A DNA stretch of 23,992 bases from positions 1 through 23,992 of the forward strand of contig JAGAWH010000187.1 in NCBI GenBank assembly GCA_017941505.1, given 5' to 3'. A program made the translations under genes and the position numbers. Of the stretch, positions 14,385-23,992 are shown piece after piece. Each line of letters begins with the position of its first letter. Within the stretch, counting starts at the first letter, position 1. The notes beneath the pieces were generated by a model. The model was not told where the DNA came from and did not search any database. It was given only the letters and a program-made list of their open reading frames with translations. The DNA is from Faecalicoccus sp. (GTDB lineage Bacteria > Bacillota_I > Bacilli_A > Erysipelotrichales > Erysipelotrichaceae).

Positions 14385-15762
14385 GCTTCAGAAGCTGATT
14401 TAATTCGACTGCATACTCCATCGGCAGCTCACGGGTAAACGGTTCTAAAAAGCCCATAACGATCATCTCTGTCGCTCTGGCTTCCGAAAGCCCCCTGCTC
14501 ATCAAATAGAAAAGCTGTTCTTCCGATATATTGGATACGGTCGCTTCATGTTCAATCTGCGATGTATCATTTTGCAAGATATTTAAAGGAATGGTGTCAC
14601 TGCGTGATTTTTTATCTAAAATCAAGGTATCGCATTCCACTTTACTCTTGGCGTAGGCGGCATCCTTGGAATGTCTTACCCAGCCTCGATAGTTGACCTC
14701 ACCGCCGGTACGGGCTACCGACTTAGAGATAATATTGCTGGAAGTGTGCGGAGCAAGATGGATCATCTTACTGCCGGCATCCTGTTTTTGATTACCGGAG
14801 CCTACCGCAATGGAAATCGTTGTCCCTTTGGCATAAGGTTCTGTCAGAATGCAGGCAGGATATTTCATATTAATGTGGCTTCCGATATTTCCGTCGATCC
14901 ACTCCATATGACCGTTTTCCATTACTTTGGCACGTTTAGTAACCAAATTCAAAATATTGGAGGACCAGTTTTGTACCGTAGAATAACGGCAATGCGCATT
15001 CTTATGTACAAAAATCTCTACAATGGCGGCATGCAGCGAATCTTTTGAATAAATCGGTGCCGTACATCCTTCTACATAATGTACATCCGCGCCTTCATCT
15101 ACAATGATCAACGTTCTTTCAAACTGTCCCATCTGCTGGGAATTAATTCTAAAGTAAGACTGCAGCGGTTTATCCAAGTGGACACCCTTTGGAACATAGA
15201 TAAAGGAACCACCGGACCATACGGCCGTATTTAGTGCTGCATATTTATTGTCCGTATACGGAACCAAAGTTCCGAAATATTCCTTAAAAAATTCCGGATG
15301 TGTCTTTAATGCGGTATCGGTATCTAAAAAGATAATTCCCTTTTCTTCTACCTCTTCCAGCATATTGTGATAAACAGCTTCACTTTCATACTGGGTCGTA
15401 ACACCGGCTAAATACTTCTGTTCTGCTTCCGGAATACCTAATTTATCAAAGGTATTACGAATCGTTTCCGGAACTTCATCCCAGTTTTTCTGCTGGCGTT
15501 CACTCGGTTTTATATAATATGTATAGTCGTTAAAATCGATTTCACTTAAATCCGGTCCCCAGTCGGGATTTTTGGCTTCGACAAAGTAGCGGTAAGCTTC
15601 CAAGCGTCTTTCCAACATCCATTCCGGTTCCTGTTTGATTGCCGAAATCTGGCGGACAACATCCTCACTTAATCCCTTACCGGTATTAAATATGCTGACG
15701 TCTTCATCGTGAAATCCATATTCGTATTCTGTTGAAATCTCAATATCTTTATTCTTTTCCAT
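14359..15762 (-). CDS. sufB: Fe-S cluster scaffold subunit SufB
   Basis: SufB is the main scaffold of the SufBCD complex on which Fe-S clusters are built. The 467-residue form from ATG 15762 is full length. A GTG at 15771 has no ribosome binding site, whereas AGGG lies 8 nt before the ATG. Conserved features include the core beta-helix with [12 protein letters not shown] and [10 protein letters not shown]. Cys377 (VECDTLIL) corresponds to the essential SufB cysteine that accepts persulfide sulfur, and Glu404 (IEHEAT) is the other expected cluster-assembly residue. The C-terminal [17 protein letters not shown] contacts SufC. It is last in sufCDSUB and overlaps sufU by 14 bp. Confidence 0.96.
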   Translation of the reverse strand: MEKNKDIEISTEYEYGFHDEDVSIFNTGKGLSEDVVRQISAIKQEPEWMLERRLEAYRYFVEAKNPDWGPDLSEIDFNDYTYYIKPSERQQKNWDEVPETIRNTFDKLGIPEAEQKYLAGVTTQYESEAVYHNMLEEVEEKGIIFLDTDTALKTHPEFFKEYFGTLVPYTDNKYAALNTAVWSGGSFIYVPKGVHLDKPLQSYFRINSQQMGQFERTLIIVDEGADVHYVEGCTAPIYSKDSLHAAIVEIFVHKNAHCRYSTVQNWSSNILNLVTKRAKVMENGHMEWIDGNIGSHINMKYPACILTEPYAKGTTISIAVGSGNQKQDAGSKMIHLAPHTSSNIISKSVARTGGEVNYRGWVRHSKDAAYAKSKVECDTLILDKKSRSDTIPLNILQNDTSQIEHEATVSNISEEQLFYLMSRGLSEARATEMIVMGFLEPFTRELPMEYAVELNQLLKLDMSDSIG

Positions 15763-16201
15763 CGATATCACCCTGGCTTTCTTTTATTAAAGAACGTAAT
15801 GCTCTCCATCCGATTGTGGCACAGTTGATTCGATTAGCCTGCTTTCCGACATTCTGGAAGGCAATGGCTTCTTCCAATAAATCCTCATCATACGACTTTT
15901 GATCGACCATCATAAAATAGTTCTGCATGATAAGTTCGGCATCCTTGATGGGCTTATCCTTAACCAGTTCGGTCATGATCGAGGTCGAAGCTGTCGAAAT
16001 TGTGCAGGCAACCCCCGCAAACCGGACATCCTTGATGATTCCATCTTCAATCTTTGCCTGTACGGTAATATCATCGATACAGGAAGCACTGTTCATCCGC
16101 TTAGAAAGATAGCCTGCCTGATCCGTCAACTCATGATTGCGCGGATATTCATAATGATCCATAATAATCTGTCTTAATAACATTGGATCGACTTGTGACA
16201 T
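15749..16201 (-). CDS. sufU: SufU, zinc-dependent sulfur transfer protein
   Basis: SufU accepts sulfur from SufS and passes it to SufBCD in Bacillota. The 150-residue protein is IscU-like, with C41, D43, C66 and C127 in the spacing of the SufU zinc site. It lacks the IscU-type C-terminal His and has the SufU insertion between C66 and C127 (about 80-105). The family NPxCGD box reads SASCID here, keeping the Cys and Asp. It lies between sufS and sufB, as in Bacillus. AAGGAAGG precedes the ATG. Confidence 0.95.
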   Translation of the reverse strand: MSQVDPMLLRQIIMDHYEYPRNHELTDQAGYLSKRMNSASCIDDITVQAKIEDGIIKDVRFAGVACTISTASTSIMTELVKDKPIKDAELIMQNYFMMVDQKSYDEDLLEEAIAFQNVGKQANRINCATIGWRALRSLIKESQGDIDGKE

Positions 16202-16218
16202 TCTGATCCTTCCTTTCT

Positions 16219-17457
16219 TTAAAAGAAAATACCGATGCAGTTTTCCAGTGTTACGGTCTTTAAGGCCTCCACCAGAACATCAATTTCTTCTTTTGTATTG
16301 TAAAAGTAAAAGCTTGCGCGTACTGTTCCCGGTGTTTTTAAGATGGCCGGAAGCATCTTGGCACAATGTGTACCCGAACGGACCGCAATGCCAAATGTAC
16401 TTAAATAGCTTGCGACATCCTGGGCAAATATTTCTTTTCCATTGTCTGTTACATTAAATGTACAGATGCTGCTTTCGGAATTTTTATTGTAGACAATCAC
16501 ATTGTCCATATCTTTTACCTGCGAAAGGAAATAGTGTTTCAATTCCATTTCATAGGCATGGATTTTTTCTCTTGAGATGGAATCGATATAATCCATGGCA
16601 GCTGCTAAACCGATAGCGCCTTCAATGGGCTGTGTACCGCTTTCAAATTTTAAAGGTGTTTCCTTTAAAACCAATTCACATTTATCAAAACGGGCATTGG
16701 ATTCACCGCCGTAGAATACCGGCTCCAACATGTCCATCCATTTTCTTTTTCCATACATAACGCCGATACCGGTCGGTGCGCACATTTTATGTCCGGAAAA
16801 CGCATAGAAATCACAATCCAGATCCTGTACATCTACTTTTAGATGACCGATGGCTTGGGCACCATCCACCACGACAATAATGTCTTTTTCATGGCAGATC
16901 TTACAGATTTCCTTAACCGGAGCTTCAAAGCCGAGTACATTGGATACATGGGCAAGTGAAACGACTTTAACTCGGTCGCTTAATGCCGATTTAAAATTCT
17001 CTATTGTGATTTTTCCTTCTTCATCCAAAGGGATATACTCTACCTTTGCCCCTGCCTTACCAGCATATACACGCCATGGAAGAACATTTGATGCGTGTTC
17101 CCCTTCATCAGAAAGAACGATATCTCCTTCTTTGAGAAGCTGCCTTGAAACCATAATGGCAATTTCGTTAAGCCCCATGGAAGCACCTGAGGTAAAGGCA
17201 ATTTCCTCTACTTCTTTGGCATTGATGAATTGACGCACCCTTTCTCTGGCACCTTCATAAGCGCTGTCAACCTGGGCACTCATCTCATAATCACCGCGAT
17301 GGGCATTGGCACCTAAATAGGTGTAGTAATTCACAACGGCATCAATGACAGGCTGTGGTTTTAATGTGGTAGCCCCATTATCGAAATAGATGACCGGTTT
17401 TCCGGACAATGTTCTATTCAAAATAGGAAAATCATTTCGAATCTTCGATATTTCCAT
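16219..17457 (-). CDS. sufS: Cysteine desulfurase SufS
   Basis: This PLP-dependent class V aminotransferase-fold enzyme removes sulfur from cysteine as a protein persulfide. At 412 residues it has the expected length. The PLP lysine is K224 (FSGHKMCAPTG). D198 and Q201 (VVDGAQAIGH) and H121 (GEHASN) are the cofactor contacts. C365 (RSGTHCAKM) is the persulfide cysteine in the group II/SufS loop. One variant region is YGGESNARFD at 249-258, where most SufS proteins have GGEMI. It overlaps the end of sufD by 26 bp, with AAGGTAGG before the ATG. It works with SufU next door. Confidence 0.95.
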   Translation of the reverse strand: MEISKIRNDFPILNRTLSGKPVIYFDNGATTLKPQPVIDAVVNYYTYLGANAHRGDYEMSAQVDSAYEGARERVRQFINAKEVEEIAFTSGASMGLNEIAIMVSRQLLKEGDIVLSDEGEHASNVLPWRVYAGKAGAKVEYIPLDEEGKITIENFKSALSDRVKVVSLAHVSNVLGFEAPVKEICKICHEKDIIVVVDGAQAIGHLKVDVQDLDCDFYAFSGHKMCAPTGIGVMYGKRKWMDMLEPVFYGGESNARFDKCELVLKETPLKFESGTQPIEGAIGLAAAMDYIDSISREKIHAYEMELKHYFLSQVKDMDNVIVYNKNSESSICTFNVTDNGKEIFAQDVASYLSTFGIAVRSGTHCAKMLPAILKTPGTVRASFYFYNTKEEIDVLVEALKTVTLENCIGIFF

Positions 17458-18241
17458 ATAAACCTACCTTATTTTCCATTTCATCACGCAGGCTGTCATG
17501 CAGCTTTTCATCCTCGATCATATCGATGACCGGAAGGAAATAACCGACACTTAATAAGCCCATGGCCTGTTTTAATGTCAGTCCTCTGGACTGCAGGTAA
17601 TAGAGCTGGTCTTCATCGGGCTGTCCAACTGTCAGCGCATGGCTTGCCTTAACGTCGTTTTCATCAATTAACAGTAAAGGAATCGCCTTAGCGGTATGTC
17701 CCTTTCCAAGGGTCAATATACGGGTAGCCTGATGAGACTCGGCCTGGTAACATCCTTTTAAAATATTTCCGTTGGCAACCATCTCATAATAGCTTTTATC
17801 AAACAATACGGAGAAATTGCGCATATTTCCGATTGTATCGTGGGATACGTGGCGCACTTCCATATTGTTGATCTTTTTATTTCCCTCCAGGCATAACTGA
17901 CCCGTAAGTACTTCAAAGTCAGCTCCCGGCTCATCTAATGTAGTTAAATGATTCCAGGTAAAGCTGTTATTTTCTAAATCTAAAAAGCCCATCTCCATTC
18001 TGGCATCCTGTAAAACATGGATGTTTGTATCTAGTACAGGCTGGTTTACAGAGCGGTTGTATACCAATACTTTGATATGCCCTGCCGCTTTGACCTGCAT
18101 AGAGATAGAAGCCTTCTTGAAATCTTCATCGAGTATAATGGTCAAATCCCCTTTTGAAAATGGTTCAAAGACCAAATCCAGATCGGACTGGGCATTTAAA
18201 TGAAGACTTTCATGAAAAGAATCCTGAAATGTAACCGTCAT
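17432..18241 (-). CDS. sufD: SufD, short form lacking the N-terminal domain
   Basis: SufD pairs with SufB and SufC to form the SufBC2D scaffold and helps iron entry. The protein has only 269 residues, against roughly 420-440 in Bacillus and E. coli. What remains is the right-handed beta-helix core (about 20-190) and the C-terminal helices that bind SufC (DEDQLYYLQSRGLTLKQA at 209-226). The key SufD histidine is kept as H201 in SHALTVG. The N-terminal domain of about 150 residues is missing. GGAGG sits 6 nt before the ATG and sufC ends 2 nt upstream, so the short form is the real gene and not a truncated call. Confidence 0.88.
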   Translation of the reverse strand: MTVTFQDSFHESLHLNAQSDLDLVFEPFSKGDLTIILDEDFKKASISMQVKAAGHIKVLVYNRSVNQPVLDTNIHVLQDARMEMGFLDLENNSFTWNHLTTLDEPGADFEVLTGQLCLEGNKKINNMEVRHVSHDTIGNMRNFSVLFDKSYYEMVANGNILKGCYQAESHQATRILTLGKGHTAKAIPLLLIDENDVKASHALTVGQPDEDQLYYLQSRGLTLKQAMGLLSVGYFLPVIDMIEDEKLHDSLRDEMENKVGLYGNIEDSK

Positions 18242-18243
18242 AT

Positions 18244-19059
18244 TTATCCTCCGATCTTAGCACCGCAAGATCCAAGAGATACCGGCTGTTTCTTTTCTTC
18301 TTTTTTCGCTTTTACGTTAAATTCTTTTTCGATCCACTCATAGCCTTCACGGTCAACCTTTTCAACCAATTCGGCATCTGAGCTTAATACGATCTTTCCA
18401 TCAATCAGCACATGAGCATGTGTCGGTTTTAAATATTGATAAAAACGGGCATAATGGGAGACGATGATCAGACCCATATCTGTCTGCTGCTGGCATTCAT
18501 TGATCGCATCGGCAACGATCTTTAATGCATCTACGTCTAATCCGGAATCGATTTCATCCAGCATCGCAAAATCCGGTTTCAACATCATCATCTGAACGAT
18601 CTCGTTACGCTTCTTTTCGCCACCGGAGAATCCATCATTTAAGAAACGATGTGCTAAATCCGGCTTCATCTGCAGAAGTTCGATGGCACGGTCCATCTCC
18701 TTAATAAATTTAAATAAGCTGATTGGCTTTTCTAAGCGTGCATTAATGGCACTTCTTAAAAAGTCGGAGTTGGTAACGCCCGAGATTTCACTTGGATACT
18801 GCATTCCCAAAAATAATCCGGCTTTCGATCTTTCATCTACGGCCATGCTTAAAACATCCTGTCCATCTAATGTGATGGAGCCCTGTGTTACTGTATATTT
18901 AGGGTTTCCCATAATAGCGGCTAACAGTGTACTTTTACCATTGCCGTTCGGTCCCATAAGCGCATGCCTTTGACCGGAATGAATCGTTAGGTCAATGCCT
19001 TTTAATATTTCTTTATCCTCTACGGATACGTGTAAATCTTTAATTACTAATTCCTTCAC
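18244..19059 (-). CDS. sufC: SufC, ABC-type ATPase of the SufBCD complex
   Basis: SufC is the cytosolic ABC ATPase that drives conformational change in SufB and SufD. I start it at GTG 19059 (271 residues). AAGAGGG lies about 6 nt upstream, and the alternative GTG at 19077 coincides with the predicted transcription start. Motifs: Walker A GPNGNGKST, Q-loop LGMQYP, signature FSGGEKKR, Walker B FAMLDEIDSGLD, and switch His in SHYAR. FSGGEKKRNEI with DEIDSGLD is the SufC form. It carries a Lys-rich tail of about 20 residues, ending in CGAKIGG. It is the first gene of the operon. Confidence 0.95.
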   Translation of the reverse strand: MKELVIKDLHVSVEDKEILKGIDLTIHSGQRHALMGPNGNGKSTLLAAIMGNPKYTVTQGSITLDGQDVLSMAVDERSKAGLFLGMQYPSEISGVTNSDFLRSAINARLEKPISLFKFIKEMDRAIELLQMKPDLAHRFLNDGFSGGEKKRNEIVQMMMLKPDFAMLDEIDSGLDVDALKIVADAINECQQQTDMGLIIVSHYARFYQYLKPTHAHVLIDGKIVLSSDAELVEKVDREGYEWIEKEFNVKAKKEEKKQPVSLGSCGAKIGG

Positions 19060-19083
19060 GGCTATCCCTCTTTTCACCCGATT

Positions 19084-19112
19084 ATCATAACAAACTTTAT
19101 ATTAAATCTCAA
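19084..19112 (-). promoter_or_regulatory. sufC: Promoter of the suf operon
   Basis: On the minus strand TTGAGA (19112-19107), 17 bp, then TATGAT (19089-19084). The expected start is near 19077, giving a leader of about 18 nt that contains the sufC ribosome binding site. Confidence 0.72.
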
Positions 19113-19118
19113 TTGAGA
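19107..19118. promoter_or_regulatory. Palindrome over the suf -35 box, candidate operator
   Basis: TCTCAATTGAGA is a perfect 12-bp palindrome covering the whole -35 hexamer. Outside it AATC and GATT continue the symmetry if one C is skipped. Position suggests repressor binding; the regulator is not identifiable here. Confidence 0.4.
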
Positions 19119-19137
19119 CGATTAGGGTTCCTGAGAG

Positions 19138-19163
19138 AAAAAAGCAGGGATCCAATCCCTGCT
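19138..19163 (-). terminator. Terminator of the 6-phospho-beta-glucosidase gene
   Basis: On the minus strand AGCAGGGAT and ATCCCTGCT form a 9-bp stem with a 3-nt loop, followed by TTTTTT, starting 1 nt past the stop codon. Confidence 0.9.
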
Positions 19164-19164
19164 G

Positions 19165-20679
<1,515 letters not shown>

Positions 20680-20704
20680 TTAAGATATATAAAATACTGA
20701 TTTC

Positions 20705-20721
20705 TTATATCGTGATATAAT
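20705..20721 (+). promoter_or_regulatory. LysR operator overlapping the regulator's own -10
   Basis: TTATATCGTGATATAA (20705-20720) is a perfect inverted repeat with a 2-bp centre. It runs into an extended -10, TGATATAAT at 20713-20721. LysR-type sites are AT-rich dyads like this, so autoregulation and control of the divergent glucosidase gene are likely. No strong -35 is visible for either gene in 20632-20748. Confidence 0.5.
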
Positions 20722-20748
20722 AATATAGAATATCTAAGAGGTAAGAAT

Positions 20749-21651
20749 ATGGATATACGAGTACTGCGAAATTTTATTCAAATTGCCAGAGATGAAAGTT
20801 TAACTAAGGCTTCCAAAAAGCTGCACATCTCCCAGCCGGCTCTTTCCCGGCAGATGAAAGAATTAGAAGAAGAGCTCAACGTAAAGCTGTTTAACCGAAC
20901 CAGCTATGCCATTCACTTGACAAGAGAAGGTGTCCGTCTGCTTCAAAGAGCGGAGGATATTGTATCCATGGCTGATCAAACCCTCCGTGAGTTCAGCGAA
21001 AAACAGGATACTATTTCCGGAGATATCCGCATCGGTGCATCCGAAGGCGAATCGGTCCGCATACTAGGACAATGTATGAAACGTATAAAAGCTTTGTATC
21101 CCGATATTTTTTATCATATGTATACCGGCGATACCGAGATGTTAAGAGAAAAGCTTGATAACGGTTTTTTAGACTTTCTGGCTGTTTCCGAAAATCCGGA
21201 TACATCCGGCTATCAAAGCATAAAGCTGCCTATCCGGGACAGGTGGGGATTGATTATGCCCAAAAATGATCCTCTCAATCAAAAGAAAACAATCTCAAGA
21301 GATGATTTAATGAATCTTGATCTGATTGTATCCAGACAGGCGCTGCATCAAGATCTACCGGCATTTTTTGAGGATAAAACCCATCGATTACGTATCATTG
21401 CGACTTATGATCTGGCGCACAACTCTACCCTTCTGGCTAAGGAAGGTGTAGGCTATGTTCTCTGTTTTGATCATCTTGCCGACATCAGCGAAAACTCAGG
21501 TCTGGTCTTTAGAGCCATATCACCACCGCTGTATACCGATATGCATCTAATCTATCGAAAACATCAAATGTTCTCCAAGCCGGCTGAGCTATTTCTTACT
21601 ACACTCAAAGAAATAATGCAGGAAGCAAAAAAACAGGCTGAAAATACTTAG
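20749..21651 (+). CDS. LysR-type transcriptional regulator
   Basis: The 300-residue protein has the standard LysR layout. The N-terminal winged helix-turn-helix spans about residues 1-62 (LRNFIQIARDESLTKASKK, then SQPALSRQMKELEEEL). A linker helix follows, then a two-lobe periplasmic-binding-like effector domain (about 90-295) with GDIRIGASEGES and LLAKEGVGYVL. It diverges from the 6-phospho-beta-glucosidase gene with 117 bp between them, the usual sign that it controls that gene. The ligand is unknown, possibly the sugar phosphate. AGAGGT lies about 6 nt before the ATG. No convincing terminator follows; an AGAC/GTCT stem near 21664-21678 is weak. Confidence 0.93.
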   Translation: MDIRVLRNFIQIARDESLTKASKKLHISQPALSRQMKELEEELNVKLFNRTSYAIHLTREGVRLLQRAEDIVSMADQTLREFSEKQDTISGDIRIGASEGESVRILGQCMKRIKALYPDIFYHMYTGDTEMLREKLDNGFLDFLAVSENPDTSGYQSIKLPIRDRWGLIMPKNDPLNQKKTISRDDLMNLDLIVSRQALHQDLPAFFEDKTHRLRIIATYDLAHNSTLLAKEGVGYVLCFDHLADISENSGLVFRAISPPLYTDMHLIYRKHQMFSKPAELFLTTLKEIMQEAKKQAENT

Positions 21652-21680
21652 TTTAAGCTTGAAAGACTGTTTCTGTCTCA

Positions 21681-21709
21681 TTGCATTTTAGGGTAGGATT
21701 CAGTATAAT
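21681..21709 (+). promoter_or_regulatory. Promoter of the foldase pair
   Basis: TTGCAT (21681-21686), 17 bp, then a perfect TATAAT (21704-21709). It leaves a leader of about 20 nt with AAAGGAGG before the ATG at 21737. Confidence 0.75.
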
Positions 21710-21736
21710 TGTAAAAGACTTTCAAAGGAGGTTATC

Positions 21737-22819
21737 ATGAGTGATTTTTTGAAAGACAATTGGTTTGTAGCAGTTATTGCTGTTATAATCATTTCATTTG
21801 TCGCTTACTTTATCTATGATGGAAATCGATATAATGTTTCCACAAAAAAAGCAGACGGTAAAGATGTAGTCGCAAGTACAGACATCAAGAATATAACTGC
21901 AGATGATTTCTATACAGAAGCTTCTGAATTTGACGGTTCCCTGCTGTACAACATTTATCGCAATTATGTTGTTGATCAGAGTGTTAAGACTACAGATGAT
22001 ATGAAATCCGAAGCAAAAACACTTCAGACAAACATTACCGGAAACGCACAGAATTATTATGGTGTGGCTTATAAAGATTATATCGGTAAGGAATTAGCTT
22101 CTTATGGTTTTAATGGATTTGAAGATCTGGAGCGCTATTGTTTACTGAGCGTAAAAGAAAAAGAAATGAATGCGAAATATATCGATGAGCACTTTGATGA
22201 ATTATCACCGGCTCTTTCCGAGAAGAAATCCCGCACCATTTCAATCATTTCCATGAACGTTACCAATCCGGATGCTTTAACGGAAGATGAGCAGAAGAAA
22301 AAAGACAATATCGATAATGCCTTAAATAACGGAAGTTTTGCGGATTGCGCAACAGCTTTCTCTGAAGATCAGACCACAGCATCTCAGGAAGGATTCTACG
22401 GCTATATCGATACCGATGATTTAGGAAATTCTACATTAGATGCAACCGTGATCCAGGCAGCTCTGGACATGGAAAAAGATGGAACCAGCGATTGGATCAC
22501 AGTGACCAATCCGACATATGGCAATGCGGTGTTATTCCGTGTTCATGTAGATGAAACAGATGTCAATGAGATTCATAAATCTAAAAACGAAGATGTTACA
22601 TCGCGTTTATTATCTGCTATTCTTTCTGCCAACACAGGACTTGATGTTAAGATTGTGCAGCACAATGCCGAAAGCTTGAAGATTGAATTCAAAGATGAAG
22701 AGGCTAAGACAAAATTTGAAAGTTATCTTAAATCCATAGGTGGACAGGTAGAAGAACCTCAGCCTGACCAACAGCCGGAAGAACAGACTGACCAGGCTGC
22801 CCAGGAAGGAGTTGAATAA
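21737..22819 (+). CDS. Membrane-anchored PrsA/SurA-like foldase
   Basis: The 360-residue protein has one N-terminal membrane helix (residues 9-27) with no lipobox, so it is a type II anchored extracytoplasmic protein. Residues about 50-155 form a helical SurA_N-like chaperone part. Residues about 165-275 resemble a parvulin (PpiC) domain: KSRTISIISMNV, then a helical stretch, FSEDQTTASQEGFYGYIDTDDLGN, and a final FRVHVDE strand. The GG of the usual GGDLG loop is replaced, and key parvulin active-site residues are not obvious. The tail from about 335 is Glu/Gln/Pro-rich. A role in folding exported proteins is inferred. It is coupled to the downstream lipoprotein gene, with 1 nt between stop and start. 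Confidence 0.75.
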   Translation: MSDFLKDNWFVAVIAVIIISFVAYFIYDGNRYNVSTKKADGKDVVASTDIKNITADDFYTEASEFDGSLLYNIYRNYVVDQSVKTTDDMKSEAKTLQTNITGNAQNYYGVAYKDYIGKELASYGFNGFEDLERYCLLSVKEKEMNAKYIDEHFDELSPALSEKKSRTISIISMNVTNPDALTEDEQKKKDNIDNALNNGSFADCATAFSEDQTTASQEGFYGYIDTDDLGNSTLDATVIQAALDMEKDGTSDWITVTNPTYGNAVLFRVHVDETDVNEIHKSKNEDVTSRLLSAILSANTGLDVKIVQHNAESLKIEFKDEEAKTKFESYLKSIGGQVEEPQPDQQPEEQTDQAAQEGVE

Positions 22820-22820
22820 C

Positions 22821-23717
22821 ATGAAAAAGAGTGCAATCCTTCTTTTAAGCGGAATGTTACTGTTATCAGGATGTTCAGCAGCTACCGCTACTATCTCCAA
22901 TAAGAATGATGTTTTATTTACTGTTGGAGAACAATCTTTAACCAAGGGAGATGAATATCAATTTTTGAAATCATCTCAGGGTGCAGAAATGACCATGGAA
23001 TTGGTTCGTCAATCTATTTTTGATGAAGAAATCGGCCGTGGTGAGGAAATCATGGCTGCTGCCCAGACACAATACGATACCTATGCGCAGAACAATCCTG
23101 ATTTCGAAACACAGATTACAGAAGCAGGATACAAGGATAAAGATGAATATATCAACAAAACCATCGTTCCTACTGTTCAACAGGAAAAACTGATGAGCAA
23201 ATATTTCACAGATGCGAAAAAGAGTATTAAAAAGACGTATAAACCATCTGTTGCGAAGATTCTGGAATGCGCTGATGCTGAAACTGCACAGAAGGCACTT
23301 GATGAATTAAAGAAAGGTACCGATACACAAACCGTATATGATACATATAAGAGTGAGGCTACAACCTATGGAAACAGCGATACATTCGTATCCACTTCTT
23401 CCAATCTGCCTGACCGTTTGATCAATACGCTTGCCAAAGCCAAAAAGCCGGGTGTGATTGATGAAGTCTTCGTTTATGAGGATGGAACATCGGCTTCTGC
23501 CTATGTTGCGATTTTAACCTCCAACACCTACGATGATATTCTAGATCAAATAATCGCTAATTTATCCAGTGAACAAACCATCACTTCAGATTGTTTTGTA
23601 TACTATCTTAAGAAGTATCATTTCGAAGTGCATGATCAGGAAATATTCGATTATTTAAAGAATAATTATCCTCAATACCTCTATCAATTCCCTGAATTGA
23701 ATACCACTAAACAATAA
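22821..23717 (+). CDS. PrsA-like foldase lipoprotein
   Basis: A 298-residue lipoprotein with signal peptide MKKSAILLLSGMLLLSGC; the lipobox LSGC puts the lipidated Cys at 18. ATG 22821 is chosen because GGAAGGAG lies 9 nt upstream, whereas a TTG at 22812 would directly abut that site. Residues about 35-145 look like a SurA_N/PrsA chaperone domain (FTVGEQSLTKGDEY onward). Residues about 150-245 are a diverged parvulin-like segment beginning KPSVAKILECADAETAQKAL. The usual catalytic pattern is not clear, so it may be a chaperone only. It would be matured by LspA, whose gene is in this window. It forms a two-gene operon with the preceding anchored foldase. Confidence 0.8.
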   Translation: MKKSAILLLSGMLLLSGCSAATATISNKNDVLFTVGEQSLTKGDEYQFLKSSQGAEMTMELVRQSIFDEEIGRGEEIMAAAQTQYDTYAQNNPDFETQITEAGYKDKDEYINKTIVPTVQQEKLMSKYFTDAKKSIKKTYKPSVAKILECADAETAQKALDELKKGTDTQTVYDTYKSEATTYGNSDTFVSTSSNLPDRLINTLAKAKKPGVIDEVFVYEDGTSASAYVAILTSNTYDDILDQIIANLSSEQTITSDCFVYYLKKYHFEVHDQEIFDYLKNNYPQYLYQFPELNTTKQ

Positions 23718-23723
23718 AAAAAT

Positions 23724-23751
23724 GCCGGGAGCACTGATTAGCGCTTCCGGC
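23724..23751. terminator. Bidirectional terminator between the foldase operon and the ACT-domain gene
   Basis: GCCGGGAGC (23724-23732) pairs with GCTTCCGGC (23743-23751), nine pairs with one G-U. On the minus strand it is followed, after one A, by TTTTTTT, and on the plus strand by TTTATATTA. It is stronger for the minus-strand gene. Confidence 0.8.
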
Positions 23752-23757
23752 TTTATA

Positions 23758-23992
23758 TTACTTTTTATCTGCGATGGTTTCTGCGGAAATGATTCCCTTC
23801 ATTCTGATCATGAGTTGAATAACTTCTTCGCTGCTGGTATCATCCCCTGCCCGGAGTTCCAGAATCGCATTATGAACCTGATCAGAGCCCAGAATTCGCA
23901 TATTTGTAATGGAGATATGGATATTTTTAAGTACACGCAGAACCTGGGCTAAATCATCTTTTTCCTCATAGCTCAAGGCAATTGTAAATTCA
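23758..23992 (-). CDS. C-terminal ACT-domain fragment (5' part outside the window)
   Basis: The reading frame is open from the right edge to a TAA at 23758, giving the last 77 residues of a protein. It reads as a single ACT domain: a strand with EFTIALSYEEKDDLAQVL, a helix, ISITNMRI, a strand NAILELRAGD, a second helix and the closing GIISAETI. A C-terminal ACT domain of this type ends RelA/SpoT (p)ppGpp synthetases and some amino-acid enzymes. A Rel-type protein is my first guess, but the diagnostic domains lie outside the window. A TTG at 23976 could start a 72-residue protein, but the frame continues upstream and no ribosome binding site is seen. Confidence 0.6.
   Translation of the reverse strand, partial: EFTIALSYEEKDDLAQVLRVLKNIHISITNMRILGSDQVHNAILELRAGDDTSSEEVIQLMIRMKGIISAETIADKK

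Noticed and set aside
14671..15048. 125-codon plus-strand frame within sufB
   Set aside because: It is fully antisense to a strongly conserved gene, and no ribosome binding site is visible.

Overview
The window looks like a low-to-mid GC Bacillota chromosome. Codon usage, strong AGGAGG-type ribosome binding sites, a sufCDSUB cluster, RNase HIII and MutS2 next to CvpA all fit this. I lean towards Erysipelotrichia, but that is inference from gene content; no rRNA or other marker is present. Most of the region is core chromosome. The only mobile DNA visible is the 5' end of a group II intron at the left edge.

Layout, left to right. (1) 1-133 is the 5' end of a group II intron on the minus strand. 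It is inserted directly after the terminator of a small InlB-type repeat protein gene (152-931). (2) A tRNA-Arg(TCT) gene lies on the plus strand with its own promoter and terminator. (3) A minus-strand operon runs from 7259 down to 1103: cvpA, mutS2, uvrC, a membrane-anchored VanY-like protein that has lost its catalytic residues, and a YfcE-type phosphodiesterase. (4) rnhC diverges from cvpA across a 63-bp promoter region. It converges with a minus-strand operon lspA-rluD-dCMP deaminase. (5) A minus-strand gene encodes a 480-residue cytosolic leucine-rich-repeat protein. (6) A cold-shock protein gene and an HD-domain hydrolase gene lie on the plus strand. (7) A minus-strand pair follows: an SGNH hydrolase and a 351-residue protein of unknown function. 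(8) A complete minus-strand Fe-S assembly operon, sufC-sufD-sufS-sufU-sufB, has a good promoter with a palindrome over its -35 box. (9) A GH1 6-phospho-beta-glucosidase diverges from a LysR-type regulator over an inverted-repeat operator. (10) Two PrsA/SurA-like extracytoplasmic foldase genes lie on the plus strand. The 3' end of an ACT-domain gene runs off the right edge on the minus strand.

How the genes fit together. The mutS2-uvrC operon serves DNA transactions. The suf operon builds Fe-S clusters. lspA processes lipoproteins, of which the window encodes one (22821-23717). The glucosidase and LysR pair is a classical regulator-target arrangement. The points most worth a second look are the VanY-like pseudoenzyme, the intron placed behind a terminator, the SufD lacking its N-terminal third, a UvrC with Asp at the conserved active-site His, two internalin-like proteins without secretion signals, and the unknown protein coupled to the SGNH hydrolase. 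I did not find a clear, wholly new multi-gene system, CRISPR array or defence island.
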